Below, piece by piece: positions 51,483 through 62,093 of a stretch of 64,000 nt of DNA (its first letter is position 1; the number at the start of each line of letters is the position of its first letter). The translations under genes and the position numbers were made by a program. The DNA is from Alkalicella caledoniensis (GTDB lineage Bacteria > Bacillota > Proteinivoracia > Proteinivoracales > Proteinivoracaceae): contig NZ_CP058559.1 of NCBI RefSeq assembly GCF_014467015.1, positions 3,472,001 through 3,536,000 of the forward strand, read 5' to 3'. The notes below the pieces were generated by a model. The model was given only the letters and a program-made list of their open reading frames with translations. It was not told the DNA's origin and searched no databases.

Positions 51483-52721
51483 ATGTCAGAGTTTGAAAAA
51501 GATAACAGGGACGTATCACTTAAAAGAGCTGCAGAACTTAAATCTAGAATTCAAGATTACTTAGATGTAAAAGACACGATCCCAGTAGGTTACAAAATAC
51601 AAGATGAATATAACCTACAAAAAGAAAAACTTTTAGAAATACTAGGGGGAACACCGGAGGATTGGGACAACTGGAAATGGCAAATTAAAAACAGAATAAA
51701 TGACGTTAATATACTTGCGCAAATTATTGATCTAACTGACCAAGAGGTAGAAGATATTAAAAGAGCAGGGGCAGAAAACAGATGGGCTATCTCTCCATAT
51801 TATGCTGCACTAATGTCAAAAACTGATCCTAATTGTCCTGTTAGATTACAGTCCATACCCCAGCTTGCTGAAGTACTAGACGATTCTGGACATTCAGACC
51901 CAATGGGAGAGAAGTTTACGAACCCAGCGGAGGGGATAACTAGAAGGTACCCAGACAGATTAATAATTAATGTTACTAACCAATGTGCAATGTACTGTAG
52001 ACATTGCCAAAGGCGTAGGAATATAGGGGAAATAGATAAAAATATCCCTAAAAGTCATCTGCAAGAGGCTGTGGATTACATTAGAGCTAATCCGGAGATC
52101 CGCGATGTTCTTATAACTGGTGGAGACTCCTTAATGCTTGCTGATAGTACATTGGACTGGCTATTGGGAGAGCTAAATAGTATCGAACATGTGGAAATTA
52201 AAAGACTTGGCACTAGGGCATTGGTAACAATTCCACAGAGAATCACTCAAGAGTTATGTGATATATTAGATAGGCACGCGCCTGTTTATTTAAACACACA
52301 GTTTAATCATTCAAAAGAGATTACCTCAGAAGTGAAAAAAGCTACTAATATGCTGGCAAAAGCAGGAGTGGTTATGGGCAACCAAGCAGTACTTTTAAAT
52401 CATATCAATAACGATGCCCATGTTATGAAAAAATTAAATCATGAATTGTTAAAAGTTAGAATTAGGCCATACTATATCTTCCATGCCAAAAGTGTACAAG
52501 GTACTTCACACTTCATGACTAAATTAGAAGATGGCCTTGAAATCATGGAAAAATTAAGGGGATATACCAGTGGATTAGCTATACCTACTTATATAGTTAA
52601 TGCACCAAAAGGTTATGGAAAAACCCCTATGCTTCCTAACTACTTATTAGAACAAGAGAATGATCATATAAAAATTAGAACTTGGGAAAACAGAGAAATG
52701 GTTTATAAATACGAAGATTAA
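51483..52721 (+). CDS. eam: Radical SAM glutamate 2,3-aminomutase (KamA family)
   Basis: A 412-residue radical SAM and PLP enzyme of the lysine 2,3-aminomutase family. The iron-sulfur motif CAMYCRHC gives C168, C172 and C175; PLP lysine is K380 in GYGKTPMLPN. The two aspartates that bind the lysine side chain in true KamA are replaced by Lys336 (FHAKS) and Asn373 (IVNAPKG), the substitution known for glutamate 2,3-aminomutase. It therefore should make beta-glutamate, a compatible solute. Start: ATG at 51483 after AGGAGGTGG. A terminator follows. Confidence 0.88.
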   Translation: MSEFEKDNRDVSLKRAAELKSRIQDYLDVKDTIPVGYKIQDEYNLQKEKLLEILGGTPEDWDNWKWQIKNRINDVNILAQIIDLTDQEVEDIKRAGAENRWAISPYYAALMSKTDPNCPVRLQSIPQLAEVLDDSGHSDPMGEKFTNPAEGITRRYPDRLIINVTNQCAMYCRHCQRRRNIGEIDKNIPKSHLQEAVDYIRANPEIRDVLITGGDSLMLADSTLDWLLGELNSIEHVEIKRLGTRALVTIPQRITQELCDILDRHAPVYLNTQFNHSKEITSEVKKATNMLAKAGVVMGNQAVLLNHINNDAHVMKKLNHELLKVRIRPYYIFHAKSVQGTSHFMTKLEDGLEIMEKLRGYTSGLAIPTYIVNAPKGYGKTPMLPNYLLEQENDHIKIRTWENREMVYKYED

Positions 52722-52746
52722 AAAAGTGGCTTACGCCACTTTTTTT
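52720..52746 (+). terminator. Terminator after the aminomutase gene
   Basis: AAAAAAGTGGC and GCCACTTTTTT form a perfect stem around TTAC, overlapping the stop codon. Confidence 0.88.
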
Positions 52747-52798
52747 ATTTTTGTATTCAATTATTTCTTTGAAAACGAAACTAATAATTATTAAACTT

Positions 52799-52827
52799 TT
52801 GCAGGAATTATGAATAAATAGTAGAAT
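52799..52827 (+). promoter_or_regulatory. Promoter of dprA
   Basis: TTGCAG (52799-52804) and TAGAAT (52822-52827) with a 17-base spacer, 24 bases before the dprA start. Confidence 0.6.
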
Positions 52828-52851
52828 TTACCTTAAGGAGGGGGGAAGGAT

Positions 52852-53955
52852 ATGAATCAAAAGGAACAACTTATGCTTCTTTTATGTTATGTACCAGGCA
52901 TCGGAGGCAGGAAGACTGACTATGTTTTAAACCTAGTTTCTTCCGTAGAAGAGCTTAAGGAAAAGTACGACCAGGTATGTACAAATTTAAAGCTAGAAAA
53001 AAGTATAGTGCAAAATTTCAGAATAATTATGAATAATTTTAACATAGAGGAAACTATACTTAAATATAAAGAAAAAAATGTCATGATAATAACAAAGGAA
53101 AATAACCTATATCCCCAAAGCCTTAAAGAAATATATGATCCACCACCAGTGCTATTTTGTAAAGGTAACATAGAACTATTTCAAAATAATACACTGGCCA
53201 TAGTTGGAGCTAGGAAAGCCACATGGTATGGGAAGAATATAGCTAAAGAAATGGGTGAATACCTAAGTGTAAGTGGTTTTACAGTAGCTAGTGGGATGGC
53301 AAGGGGAATAGATGCCAGTGCACATACTGGAGCACTTAGAGGTAAAGGAAGCTCCATTGGAGTATTAGGCTGCGGATTAGACATAATTTACCCTAGGCAA
53401 AATCAAGAGATATACTCAACAATGGAGGAAAATGGACTCCTAATAAGTGCATATCCCTTAGGAACTCAGCCTGTGGCTGCCCATTTTCCAGCTAGAAATA
53501 GAATAATAAGTGGTCTTTCTAAAGGGGTAATAGTGGTTGAGGCTGAAGAAAGAAGTGGCGCTCTAATAACCGCTGACTTCGCAATGGAACAAGGAAGAGA
53601 TGTATTTGCAGTACCAGGCAATATAAATAGCATGCTAAGTCGAGGAACAAATAAATTAATCAGAGAGGGGGCAATAGCTGTAACAAGCTACCCTGATATT
53701 TTAGAAGAATACAACTTTCAAAGTCAAAGAAGTGAAGGGAAAAATGTTATTTCAGATGTTATAAACTTATCAGATGTGGAAGAAAATATTCTTAAGAATT
53801 TACAAGGACAAATGGTATCGTTAGAATATCTACTACTAACCACAGGGATAGGTATTTCAGAACTTTTAGCTAATCTTATTACACTAGAGATAAAAGGGCT
53901 CATTAAAAAAGCAGGAAATCAAATGTATCAGCCCTTGGGAAAAGTTGACTTTTAG
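52852..53955 (+). CDS. dprA: DNA processing protein DprA
   Basis: A 367-residue Rossmann-fold protein that loads RecA onto incoming single-stranded DNA. The core includes AIVGARKATWYGKNIA, SGMARGIDASAHTGAL, GVLGCGLDIIYP and RNRIISGLS; a C-terminal winged-helix domain (about 300-367) is present. It precedes topA as in most Firmicutes. Start: ATG at 52852 after GGAGGGGGG. Confidence 0.95.
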   Translation: MNQKEQLMLLLCYVPGIGGRKTDYVLNLVSSVEELKEKYDQVCTNLKLEKSIVQNFRIIMNNFNIEETILKYKEKNVMIITKENNLYPQSLKEIYDPPPVLFCKGNIELFQNNTLAIVGARKATWYGKNIAKEMGEYLSVSGFTVASGMARGIDASAHTGALRGKGSSIGVLGCGLDIIYPRQNQEIYSTMEENGLLISAYPLGTQPVAAHFPARNRIISGLSKGVIVVEAEERSGALITADFAMEQGRDVFAVPGNINSMLSRGTNKLIREGAIAVTSYPDILEEYNFQSQRSEGKNVISDVINLSDVEENILKNLQGQMVSLEYLLLTTGIGISELLANLITLEIKGLIKKAGNQMYQPLGKVDF

Positions 53956-54001
53956 CTAAAAATTACATAAAATGAGGAAGTCACTTTTTAGGAGGTTTTT
54001 T

Positions 54002-56074
54002 ATGAATTTAGTAATAGTGGAATCACCATCAAAAGCAAAAACAATAAACAAATTCCTTGGTAAAAATTACAAGGTTGATGCATCAATGGGCCATATAATT
54101 GATTTGCCAAAGAGTCAACTGGGAGTAGACTTAGAAAACTTTGAAGTAAAATATATAACTATACGTGGTAAGGGTAAAATACTACAAGAACTTAAAAAAG
54201 CTGGGAATAAGGCTAGTAAAATATATCTCGCAACAGACCCTGATAGGGAAGGGGAAGCAATTTCTTGGCACCTAGCAAATAGCCTAGGTATAGATGGCAC
54301 ACAACAGTGTCGAGTTGTTTTTAATGAGATTACTAAAAATGCCATAAAAGATGCTTTTAAAAAGCCACGCCCTATAGATAAGCAATTAGTTGATGCACAA
54401 CAAGCTAGAAGGATATTAGATAGAATCGTGGGTTACAAAATTAGCCCTATACTATGGAGGAAAGTTAAAAAAGGATTAAGTGCTGGTAGGGTTCAATCGG
54501 TAGCTGTAAGATTGATTGTTGATAGGGAAAGGGAAATTAATGAATTTATCCCTAAGGAATACTGGTCTTTACAGGTTGAATTAAATAGCAAAGATAAAGA
54601 TATTCTTTTGCCAAAGCTAATTACATACAAGGGTGAAAAAATAGAAATATCCACTGAATCAGAAATAAATAATGTAATTTCTCAGCTTGATAAGGGTGAA
54701 TTTACAGTAAGTAACGTTAAAACGTCGGAAAGACAAAAACATCCTGCACCACCATTTACCACAAGTAATTTACAACAAGAAGCAGCTAGAAAACTTAATT
54801 TTACACCTAAGAAAACAATGATGGTTGCACAACAATTATACGAGGGAATAAAATTAGGTAAAAAAGGTTCAGTTGGTCTAGTTACTTACATAAGAACTGA
54901 CTCCACTAGATTATCCGATGATTTTATCACCAGTTTAAGGGATATGATAGATTCTCAATATGGTACGAAGTATCTTCATAAAGAAATTCGTGCATTTAAA
55001 AATAAGAAAAATGCCCAAGAGGCCCATGAAGCCATTAGACCTACAGAAATAACAAACGACCCTGAGTCCATAAAAGAATTTCTATCAAAAGAGCAATACA
55101 AGCTTTATAAACTTATATGGTTAAGAACCATTGCATCACAGATGGCCTCGGCAGTTTATAATGTACTGACAATTGATATAAAAAATGGTGATTATGTATT
55201 TAGGCAAACGGGTTCTACAATTAAGTTCACTGGTTTTACCGAAGTATACTTAGAAGGTAAAGACGAAATAGAAGAAGAGGAACAAATTTTCAAAGGTAAT
55301 GTTTCCCAAGGAGAATTACTTAAACTCTTAAATTACCATCCAAAACAACATTTCACGCAGCCTCCTCCAAGATTTTCAGAGGCAATGTTAGTAAAGGTCC
55401 TTGAAGAAAAAGGGATAGGCAGGCCAAGTACCTATGCACCCATAATAGATACAATCTCTGCCAGGGGTTATGTAATAAAGGATAAGAAGGTATTTATACC
55501 AACAGAACTAGGGGAAATAGTGACAGATTTGATGCTAGAGCACTTCCCGCAGATAGTAGACATATCCTTTACAGCTGAGATGGAGGACAAATTAGATAAA
55601 GTGGAAGAAGGGGAAACCTCATGGGAAGATCTTTTAAAAGATTTTTATAAAACATTTAAGATTGACCTAGAAAAAGCTGAAGAAAATATCCCCCAGGTGG
55701 AAATAAAGGATGTTGAAAGTGACGTTGTATGCGAGAAATGTGGAAGAAATATGGTATACAAGCTTGGGCGCTTTGGGAAGTTCTTAGCTTGCCCAGGATT
55801 TCCAGAATGCAGAAATACAAAAGCGTTAGTGGAAGAATTGGATATCCAATGTCCTAAGTGTAAAAAAGGAAAAGTGGTTATTAGAAAAACAAAAAAAGGA
55901 AGAAAGTTCTTCGGCTGTTCCACCTATCCTGATTGCGAATTCCAATCATGGGATCAACCAATTGGAGAGCAGTGTCCAAATTGTAACGAATTTTTAGTGG
56001 AAAAAGGTAGAGAAAACAATAAAAAAATTATCTGTAGTGATTCAAAATGTGGCTATGTAAAAGACAGGAGTTGA
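54002..56074 (+). CDS. topA: DNA topoisomerase I
   Basis: A 690-residue type IA topoisomerase that relaxes negative supercoils. TOPRIM domain at the N terminus ([25 protein letters not shown] with the metal acidic residues), active-site Tyr296 in [11 protein letters not shown], and three C-terminal four-cysteine zinc elements (starting CEKCG, CPKC, CPNC). ATG at 54002 after AGGAGG is the conserved start; the open frame begins earlier. trmFO follows four bases downstream. Confidence 0.97.
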   Translation: MNLVIVESPSKAKTINKFLGKNYKVDASMGHIIDLPKSQLGVDLENFEVKYITIRGKGKILQELKKAGNKASKIYLATDPDREGEAISWHLANSLGIDGTQQCRVVFNEITKNAIKDAFKKPRPIDKQLVDAQQARRILDRIVGYKISPILWRKVKKGLSAGRVQSVAVRLIVDREREINEFIPKEYWSLQVELNSKDKDILLPKLITYKGEKIEISTESEINNVISQLDKGEFTVSNVKTSERQKHPAPPFTTSNLQQEAARKLNFTPKKTMMVAQQLYEGIKLGKKGSVGLVTYIRTDSTRLSDDFITSLRDMIDSQYGTKYLHKEIRAFKNKKNAQEAHEAIRPTEITNDPESIKEFLSKEQYKLYKLIWLRTIASQMASAVYNVLTIDIKNGDYVFRQTGSTIKFTGFTEVYLEGKDEIEEEEQIFKGNVSQGELLKLLNYHPKQHFTQPPPRFSEAMLVKVLEEKGIGRPSTYAPIIDTISARGYVIKDKKVFIPTELGEIVTDLMLEHFPQIVDISFTAEMEDKLDKVEEGETSWEDLLKDFYKTFKIDLEKAEENIPQVEIKDVESDVVCEKCGRNMVYKLGRFGKFLACPGFPECRNTKALVEELDIQCPKCKKGKVVIRKTKKGRKFFGCSTYPDCEFQSWDQPIGEQCPNCNEFLVEKGRENNKKIICSDSKCGYVKDRS

Positions 56075-56078
56075 AAAA

Positions 56079-57365
56079 GTGGATAAAGTAATTGTAATCG
56101 GAGCAGGATTAGCAGGATGCGAATGTGCTTGGCAATTAGCTAATAATAACTATCAAGTTGATTTATATGAAATGAGGCCTAAAAAAAGTACACCGGCGCA
56201 CCATAGTGATTTATTTGGAGAGCTGGTCTGCAGTAATTCATTGAGGGCAGCAAGTCCTACAAATGCAGTGGGACTATTAAAGGAAGAATTAAGACAATTA
56301 AACTCTCTTTTAATAGAGTGTGCAGATAAAACAAAGGTTCCTGCTGGTGGAGCCCTTGCAGTTGATCGTACTCTATTTGGTGAAGAAATAACAGCACGGA
56401 TTAAGTCTCATCCTAACATAACGGTTATAAATGAAGAAGTTAAAAATTTAGACTTTGATACCAAAGTTGTTGTAGCCAGCGGCCCCCTTACGTCAGGTGA
56501 ATTGGCTGAAACAATAAAACAACTTACTGGAAGCGAATATCTTTACTTCTACGACGCAGCAGCACCTATTGTAACAAAGGAATCGATAAATATGGATGTA
56601 GCCTTTCACGCATCTCGATATGGGAAAGGTGAAGGAGAGTATGTCAATTGTCCCATGACAAAGGAACAGTATACTACTTTTTACTCAGAACTTGTCAGGG
56701 CAGAAGTAGTACCAGTTAAGGAATTTGAGAAGGAGATTTATTTTGAAGGATGTATGCCTGTGGAGGAAATGGCTAGAAGGGGTGAACAGACTTTAACCTT
56801 TGGGCCATTGAAACCAGTGGGCTTAGAAGATCCTATTACAAACGAAAGATACCACGCAGTTGTTCAGTTGAGACAAGACAATAAAGAAGGAACTTTATAT
56901 AATTTAGTAGGATTTCAAACCCATCTAAAGTGGGGAGAGCAAAAACGTATCTTTAGTATGATACCTGGGTTAGAAAATGCTGAGTTTGTTAGATTCGGGG
57001 TAATGCATAGAAACACCTACATAAATTCGCCAGAAGTTTTAAATGACAAGCTACAACTAAAAAGTAACCCTAAGATATCTTTCGCAGGACAAATAACTGG
57101 CTCAGAAGGATATGTAGAAGCAATGGCTACTGGAATGGCAGCGGCATATGGTATCATCCATGACAAAGCTTTTCCCAGGGAAACAGCCATAGGCTCATTA
57201 GTCAATTATGTATCAGAAAGCTCTAGTAAAAACTTTCAACCTATGAACATAAATTTCGGTCTATTTATACCACCGGAAAAGAAAATACGTGACAAAAAAC
57301 AAAAATATGAGTACTATAAGGATAGAGCCCTAGATACAATTATAAATTTTATGAAAAATATATAA
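56079..57365 (+). CDS. trmFO: Methylenetetrahydrofolate--tRNA-(uracil-5-)-methyltransferase
   Basis: A 428-residue FAD enzyme that forms m5U54 in tRNA with methylene-THF as carbon donor. The FAD site [10 protein letters not shown] is at the N terminus; [17 protein letters not shown] and [12 protein letters not shown] are diagnostic. Start: GTG at 56079 after CAGGAG. Order topA-trmFO-xerC is the same as in B. subtilis. Confidence 0.97.
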   Translation: MDKVIVIGAGLAGCECAWQLANNNYQVDLYEMRPKKSTPAHHSDLFGELVCSNSLRAASPTNAVGLLKEELRQLNSLLIECADKTKVPAGGALAVDRTLFGEEITARIKSHPNITVINEEVKNLDFDTKVVVASGPLTSGELAETIKQLTGSEYLYFYDAAAPIVTKESINMDVAFHASRYGKGEGEYVNCPMTKEQYTTFYSELVRAEVVPVKEFEKEIYFEGCMPVEEMARRGEQTLTFGPLKPVGLEDPITNERYHAVVQLRQDNKEGTLYNLVGFQTHLKWGEQKRIFSMIPGLENAEFVRFGVMHRNTYINSPEVLNDKLQLKSNPKISFAGQITGSEGYVEAMATGMAAAYGIIHDKAFPRETAIGSLVNYVSESSSKNFQPMNINFGLFIPPEKKIRDKKQKYEYYKDRALDTIINFMKNI

Positions 57366-57373
57366 TATTTGTC

Positions 57374-57402
57374 TTGCTAAATAAAAATACCTTTGCTATT
57401 AT
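57374..57402 (+). promoter_or_regulatory. Promoter of xerC
   Basis: TTGCTA (57374-57379) and TATTAT (57397-57402) with a 17-base spacer, 18 bases before xerC. Confidence 0.55.
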
Positions 57403-57420
57403 ATTAAAGGTGGGGATTCC

Positions 57421-58380
57421 ATGGAGAAATTAGATAGATTAGTAGAGGATTTCTTACAATCTTACGCTGTAGAAAAAAATTGCTCCCATCATACCATTAC
57501 AAATTACAAAGCAGATCTTGTACAATTCCAATTATTTTTAGCACAAAATCACAGAGAAAATCTTAGCATTATATATCAAGACCTAGAAGAAGACTCAACT
57601 GAAGAGCAAAAAAGTGGAGACTCGACGCAGCTAAAAGATCATTTAATAATCAGAAGATATTTAGCATACTTACAAGGTTGTAATTACGCAAAAAAAACCA
57701 TAACTAGAAAACTTTCTACCATAAGGTCATTTTACAGGTTCTTAACTAAATTTAACTATTTAGAAAATAACCCCATATCAAAAATTCACACACCGAAAAG
57801 CGAAAAAAAACTGCCAAAGTTTTTGTATAAAGATCAGATGAAAGATTTGATAGAAAGCCCAGACTTGACAGACAAATTAGGTTTAAGAGATAGGGCAATA
57901 ATGGAACTTTTATATTCATCTGGCATTAGGGTAAGTGAACTAGTAGGTATCCAACTAAAAGACCTGCAATTATCAAGAGGTCTTATTTTAGTTACTGGTA
58001 AGGGTAGTAAAGAAAGATATGTGCCTATAGGTAGTATTGCTTGTGATTATATAATTCGCTACATTGACTTATCTCGTGGGACATTAACTAAAAATAAAAA
58101 ACATTCATATCTATTTGTCAATAAATTTGGAGATGCTATTACTGATAGAAGTGTGAGAAGAATTATAGATAAATATATGCATATAGCATCCATTAAACTC
58201 AAGATTTCTCCACATACTTTCAGACACACATTTGCTACACATTTACTAGACAACGGAGCTGATTTAAGGGCTGTGCAAGAAATGTTAGGCCATGTAAATA
58301 TTAAAACTACACAAATCTATACCCACATAACCAAAGACAAACTAAAAAATATTTACATGTCCACACATCCACGAGCTTAA
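57421..58380 (+). CDS. xerC: Tyrosine recombinase XerC
   Basis: A 319-residue tyrosine recombinase for chromosome dimer resolution at dif. N-terminal SAM-like DNA-binding domain 1 to about 125, including an acidic, serine-rich insert near 54-70 (LEEDSTEEQKSGDSTQ). Catalytic residues: Arg in SGIRVSEL, Lys in GKGSKERY, HTFRHTFA, His in LGHVN and Tyr in TQIYTH. Start: ATG at 57421 after AAGGTGGGG. The usual hslV-hslU pair does not follow; codY comes next. Confidence 0.94.
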   Translation: MEKLDRLVEDFLQSYAVEKNCSHHTITNYKADLVQFQLFLAQNHRENLSIIYQDLEEDSTEEQKSGDSTQLKDHLIIRRYLAYLQGCNYAKKTITRKLSTIRSFYRFLTKFNYLENNPISKIHTPKSEKKLPKFLYKDQMKDLIESPDLTDKLGLRDRAIMELLYSSGIRVSELVGIQLKDLQLSRGLILVTGKGSKERYVPIGSIACDYIIRYIDLSRGTLTKNKKHSYLFVNKFGDAITDRSVRRIIDKYMHIASIKLKISPHTFRHTFATHLLDNGADLRAVQEMLGHVNIKTTQIYTHITKDKLKNIYMSTHPRA

Positions 58381-58446
58381 AAATAAGCTGCTTTACTACA
58401 TCATGAAAAAGACATAATTTAAAACACAGAAATAGGAGGAAAAGAA

Positions 58447-59226
58447 ATGAAAGAATTACTAAGCAAGACAAGAAGGATTAATAAACTTTTACAAAGAAAC
58501 AATGGACAAACAGTTGACTTTAGTGAGATGGCCGAGGTATTGAAGGATATTATCTCTGCTAATGTATATGTAGCAAGCAGAAAAGGGAAAATCCTAGGCT
58601 CTGCTACTGTAAAGGATTTTGAATGTGAGATAATGAAAAGTGAAGTTCTACCTACAGGTAAATTCCCTGAGGAGTATAACGAACAACTTTTAAAGGTATC
58701 TGAAACATCGCAAAATATTAAAGCAAAAAATATTTGTGTTTTCGGCAGTGAAGAAAAATGCCTTTTTGAGAACAACATTACAACTATTGTTCCCATAATA
58801 GGAAGTGGAGAAAGACTGGGGACTCTAGTTTTAGCAAGATTTGCAGATGAGTTTTTAGATCAAGACTTAATCCTAGCTGAATACGGTGCTGCTGTTGTGG
58901 GAATGGAAATAATCAGAGCTAAAACAACAGAGGTTGAGGAAGAAGCAAGGAATAAAGCTATTGTTCAACTTGCAATCGGAACATTATCATACTCTGAGCT
59001 TGAGGCAATTGAACATATCTTTGAAGAACTAAATGGGACCGAAGGCCTACTAGTAGCAAGTAAAGTGGCTGATAGAGTTGGAATTACTCGTTCTGTGATA
59101 GTTAATGCATTAAGAAAATTTGAAAGTGCTGGTGTAATTGAGTCCCGTTCATTGGGAATGAAAGGTACTTACATTAAAATCAAAAATGAGAAATTATTGG
59201 AAGAACTGAAAAAATTAAGAAGCTAA
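58447..59226 (+). CDS. codY: GTP-sensing pleiotropic repressor CodY
   Basis: A 259-residue nutrient regulator. N-terminal GAF domain (about 1-155) binds branched-chain amino acids, and the C-terminal winged helix (about 200-259; [20 protein letters not shown]) binds DNA. Length and both domains are standard. Start: ATG at 58447 after AGGAGGA. It precedes the flagellar operon as in B. subtilis and ends at a terminator. Confidence 0.97.
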   Translation: MKELLSKTRRINKLLQRNNGQTVDFSEMAEVLKDIISANVYVASRKGKILGSATVKDFECEIMKSEVLPTGKFPEEYNEQLLKVSETSQNIKAKNICVFGSEEKCLFENNITTIVPIIGSGERLGTLVLARFADEFLDQDLILAEYGAAVVGMEIIRAKTTEVEEEARNKAIVQLAIGTLSYSELEAIEHIFEELNGTEGLLVASKVADRVGITRSVIVNALRKFESAGVIESRSLGMKGTYIKIKNEKLLEELKKLRS

Positions 59227-59243
59227 ATATCTCGAACCGTTTG

Positions 59244-59269
59244 AAAGAGGGGGTTTTACCCCTCTTTTT
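59244..59269 (+). terminator. Terminator after codY
   Basis: AAAGAGGGG and CCCCTCTTT form a 9-bp perfect stem followed by T residues, separating codY from the flagellar operon. Confidence 0.85.
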
Positions 59270-59386
59270 CTTTTGTGTAAGACTAAAGTATTAATAGTTT
59301 ATATGTGAGAAAAAAGAAGGATTTTGACGTAAAAACTCGAATAATAAATAGATGGAAAAACGAGATCTATTTTAAGAGGTGGAAAA

Positions 59387-59800
59387 ATGAGTAATTTATT
59401 TTCAAGTACTATCTACAATGTATTGGAAAAGTCCATTGATGGGGCAACACTGAGGCACCAAGTACTATCTAATAACATGGCAAACATTGATACACCAGGA
59501 TTTAAACGTAGTGATGTAGAATTTAAGTCTGTTCTTAGACAGACCCTTAACGAACAAGGTATAAAGGGAAACTTAACTCACAACAAACACATCCCCATTG
59601 GAAGAAGGAATCTCGACAAACTATCGGCCACTGTAATAAGAGATAACAGCACATCCATGAGGCCCGATGGTAATAATGTGGATGTAGAGCTAGAGAGTGC
59701 GGAAATGGCGAAAAACACACTTTACCACTCTGCTATGACTCAACAGTTGACAGCTAAATATAACACACTAAAATCCGTAATTAACGAAGGGAGGAGATAA
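59387..59800 (+). CDS. flgB: Flagellar basal-body rod protein FlgB
   Basis: A 137-residue proximal rod protein. RHQVLSNNMANIDTPGFKRSD is the family's N-terminal motif. First gene of the fla/che-type operon; no clearly better promoter than TTGACG at 59325 could be found. Start: ATG at 59387 after AAGAGGTGG. flgC begins two bases after the stop. Confidence 0.95.
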   Translation: MSNLFSSTIYNVLEKSIDGATLRHQVLSNNMANIDTPGFKRSDVEFKSVLRQTLNEQGIKGNLTHNKHIPIGRRNLDKLSATVIRDNSTSMRPDGNNVDVELESAEMAKNTLYHSAMTQQLTAKYNTLKSVINEGRR

Positions 59801-59802
59801 AT

Positions 59803-60246
59803 ATGTCCTTATTTAACACTATAAACACCAGTGCATCTGGTCTGACCGCACAACGTTTAAAGCTAGATGTGATATCAGAAAACATAGCTAATGTAAATAC
59901 AACTAGGACAAGCTCTGGAGACCCATATCGTAAGAAAAACGTTGTCCTTGCAGCAAGGGACACAGATAATTTTGATAAATTTTTTAAAAGTAGTCTGTTA
60001 AAAAAAAGTAACACCCAAAAAGGTGTGAAAGCTGTGGCCATCGTTGAGGATGAAAGCCCTTTTTTAGAAGTATATCAGCCTGGACACCCTGATGCCGATG
60101 AAAATGGCATAGTTAGGATGCCAAATGTAGAGATAGTTGAGGAAATGGTTAATATGATTTCCGCAAGTCGTGCTTATGAAGCTAACATAACAGCACTTAA
60201 CAACACGAAATCGATGATTCTAAAGTCCTTAGAAATTGGTAGATAG
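59803..60246 (+). CDS. flgC: Flagellar basal-body rod protein FlgC
   Basis: A 147-residue rod protein. GLTAQRLKLDVISENIANVN at the N terminus and the C-terminal MVNMISASRAYEANITALN helix are typical. Start: ATG at 59803, with GGGAGGAG in the end of flgB. fliE follows 14 bases downstream. Confidence 0.96.
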   Translation: MSLFNTINTSASGLTAQRLKLDVISENIANVNTTRTSSGDPYRKKNVVLAARDTDNFDKFFKSSLLKKSNTQKGVKAVAIVEDESPFLEVYQPGHPDADENGIVRMPNVEIVEEMVNMISASRAYEANITALNNTKSMILKSLEIGR

Positions 60247-60260
60247 GAGGCATTTAATAT

Positions 60261-60545
60261 ATGATACAAAGAATTGGTAGTAACTTACCTTTAAGTCAAG
60301 TGCAAAACGTAGCATCTGAACAAAAGACAGGTTTTGGTGAATACTTAAAAAATGCCTTGAATGAAGTTAATAGACTAGAAATTGAGGCTGACTCTCTTAC
60401 TAAGAAGCTAGCTGCTGGAGAAGACATAGATGTACATACGGTGATGATTGCTACAGAAAAAGCAAGTATTGCCTTACAGCTAACAATGCAAGTGAGAAAT
60501 AAAGCTGTTGAAGCATATAACGAAATAATGCGTATGCAGGTTTAG
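60261..60545 (+). CDS. fliE: Flagellar hook-basal body complex protein FliE
   Basis: A 94-residue protein that links the MS ring to the rod. The C-terminal block DIDVHTVMIATEKASIALQL is diagnostic. Start: ATG at 60261 after TAGGAGG. Confidence 0.95.
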   Translation: MIQRIGSNLPLSQVQNVASEQKTGFGEYLKNALNEVNRLEIEADSLTKKLAAGEDIDVHTVMIATEKASIALQLTMQVRNKAVEAYNEIMRMQV

Positions 60546-60578
60546 TAGCTATGCTTTTTAGATATAAGGGGTGAAGTA

Positions 60579-62081
60579 ATGAATGTACTAAGTGGAGAGC
60601 TGGTTGAAAAGTTTAAAAATTCTTGGACTGAAAAGCCAGGCACAGAAAAAGTTAAGATTATAGCTGCAATGTTTTTTTTATTGACAACTTTAACCATGTT
60701 ATCTTTGTTGCTTTTAAGCTCTGATATGGAAACAGTATTTACAAACTTAAACAATCAAGACATAGCAGAAATATCCATGAAGCTTAGGGAAAGAAATATT
60801 GATTTTAAAGTTGTAGACGACGGAACTGGTCTTCAAGTGAATAAAGACAAGGCTGATGAAGTTAGGATGTATATGGCGAGCCTTCAGCTTCCCAAAAACT
60901 CCGGGGTCATTGGATATGAGTTGTTAGAAAACATAAGCCGTTTTGCACCTGAATCAGAAAGGCAAATGCTCTACCTCCAAGCTTTACAAGGTGAAATCAA
61001 AAGGAACATAGAACTATTTGAGGAAGTAAACTCAGCACAAGTTATAATAACTATGCCTAAGGATTCTATCTATGTACGTGACAGAGAGCCTGCTAAAGCA
61101 GCGGTGACAGTGTTTTTACAACAGGGTGTTCGCCTAAGCCAAAATCAGATTATGGGAATCAAGCACTTAGTTGCCCACAGTGTTGAAAGCTTAGATGCCA
61201 GTGATGTTTTTTTAACAGATCAAAACATGAGACCTCTAGATGGTGACTCTTTCAGTGATGACCAATTCCTAACTGACAACATGAGGAAAAACATGCAGTT
61301 ACAAGAAGAATTTCAAACTAACCTTGAGCAAAGCTTAACTTCTTTGTTAGAAATCTATTATGGTGAGGTGGCAGTTAAGGTAAACGCTGAGCTTAACTTT
61401 GATCGACTAGTGAGGGAGACTCAACTATTCGACCCACTGACCAATGGTGAGAGAATAATAAGAAGTATGGAAGTGTTAGAGGAAATGTATAGAAATACTG
61501 GGGACTATAACCCTGCAGATGGGGAAGTCCCATACTATCCAGGGTTAGACGATAACTCCAGTGAGGCCGAAAGAAGGCAAGAGATAATTAACTATGAAAT
61601 CAATCAAGTAAAGGAACACTTAGTTGTGGCGCCAGGTGCGGTTAAAAGATTATCAGTTGCAGTTATGGTGAACCAAGAGCTAAATGAACAAGAAAAAACT
61701 GCAATCAATGATTTCGTTGCAGTGGCGTCTGGTTTAGATACAATCAACAGGATGGATCAAATAAGTATAATAGGTGGAGTTTTTGCGGCTCCTTCGGAAC
61801 AACCAGATGGTGATGCAACTGTGGAAATCAAATTACCATGGTTAACTCGCGATGTTGCACTAATACTAGGTAGTCTTTTCGGTTCTATAATTATATTTGG
61901 ATTATTTTTGACCCGCAAGAAAAAGGAATACCAAATACCTCCTATAGCTGCCACAACAGATCCTAATCCAGACATTGACTTGAATCTACACAAAGACAAA
62001 GCGGATACACTTAAGAAACTTGCAAAAAGCAATCCTGAAGGTTTTAGCAAAGTGTTGAAAACTTGGTTAGCGGAAGAATAG
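60579..62081 (+). CDS. fliF: Flagellar MS-ring protein FliF
   Basis: A 500-residue MS-ring protein with two membrane segments (about 26-48 and 425-448). Between them lie the ring-building motifs, including RQMLYLQALQGEI and the YYGEVAVKVNAELNFD region; the C-terminal tail binds FliG. Start: ATG at 60579 after AAGGGGTG. Confidence 0.96.
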   Translation: MNVLSGELVEKFKNSWTEKPGTEKVKIIAAMFFLLTTLTMLSLLLLSSDMETVFTNLNNQDIAEISMKLRERNIDFKVVDDGTGLQVNKDKADEVRMYMASLQLPKNSGVIGYELLENISRFAPESERQMLYLQALQGEIKRNIELFEEVNSAQVIITMPKDSIYVRDREPAKAAVTVFLQQGVRLSQNQIMGIKHLVAHSVESLDASDVFLTDQNMRPLDGDSFSDDQFLTDNMRKNMQLQEEFQTNLEQSLTSLLEIYYGEVAVKVNAELNFDRLVRETQLFDPLTNGERIIRSMEVLEEMYRNTGDYNPADGEVPYYPGLDDNSSEAERRQEIINYEINQVKEHLVVAPGAVKRLSVAVMVNQELNEQEKTAINDFVAVASGLDTINRMDQISIIGGVFAAPSEQPDGDATVEIKLPWLTRDVALILGSLFGSIIIFGLFLTRKKKEYQIPPIAATTDPNPDIDLNLHKDKADTLKKLAKSNPEGFSKVLKTWLAEE

Positions 62082-62093
62082 GGGTGATTTCAT

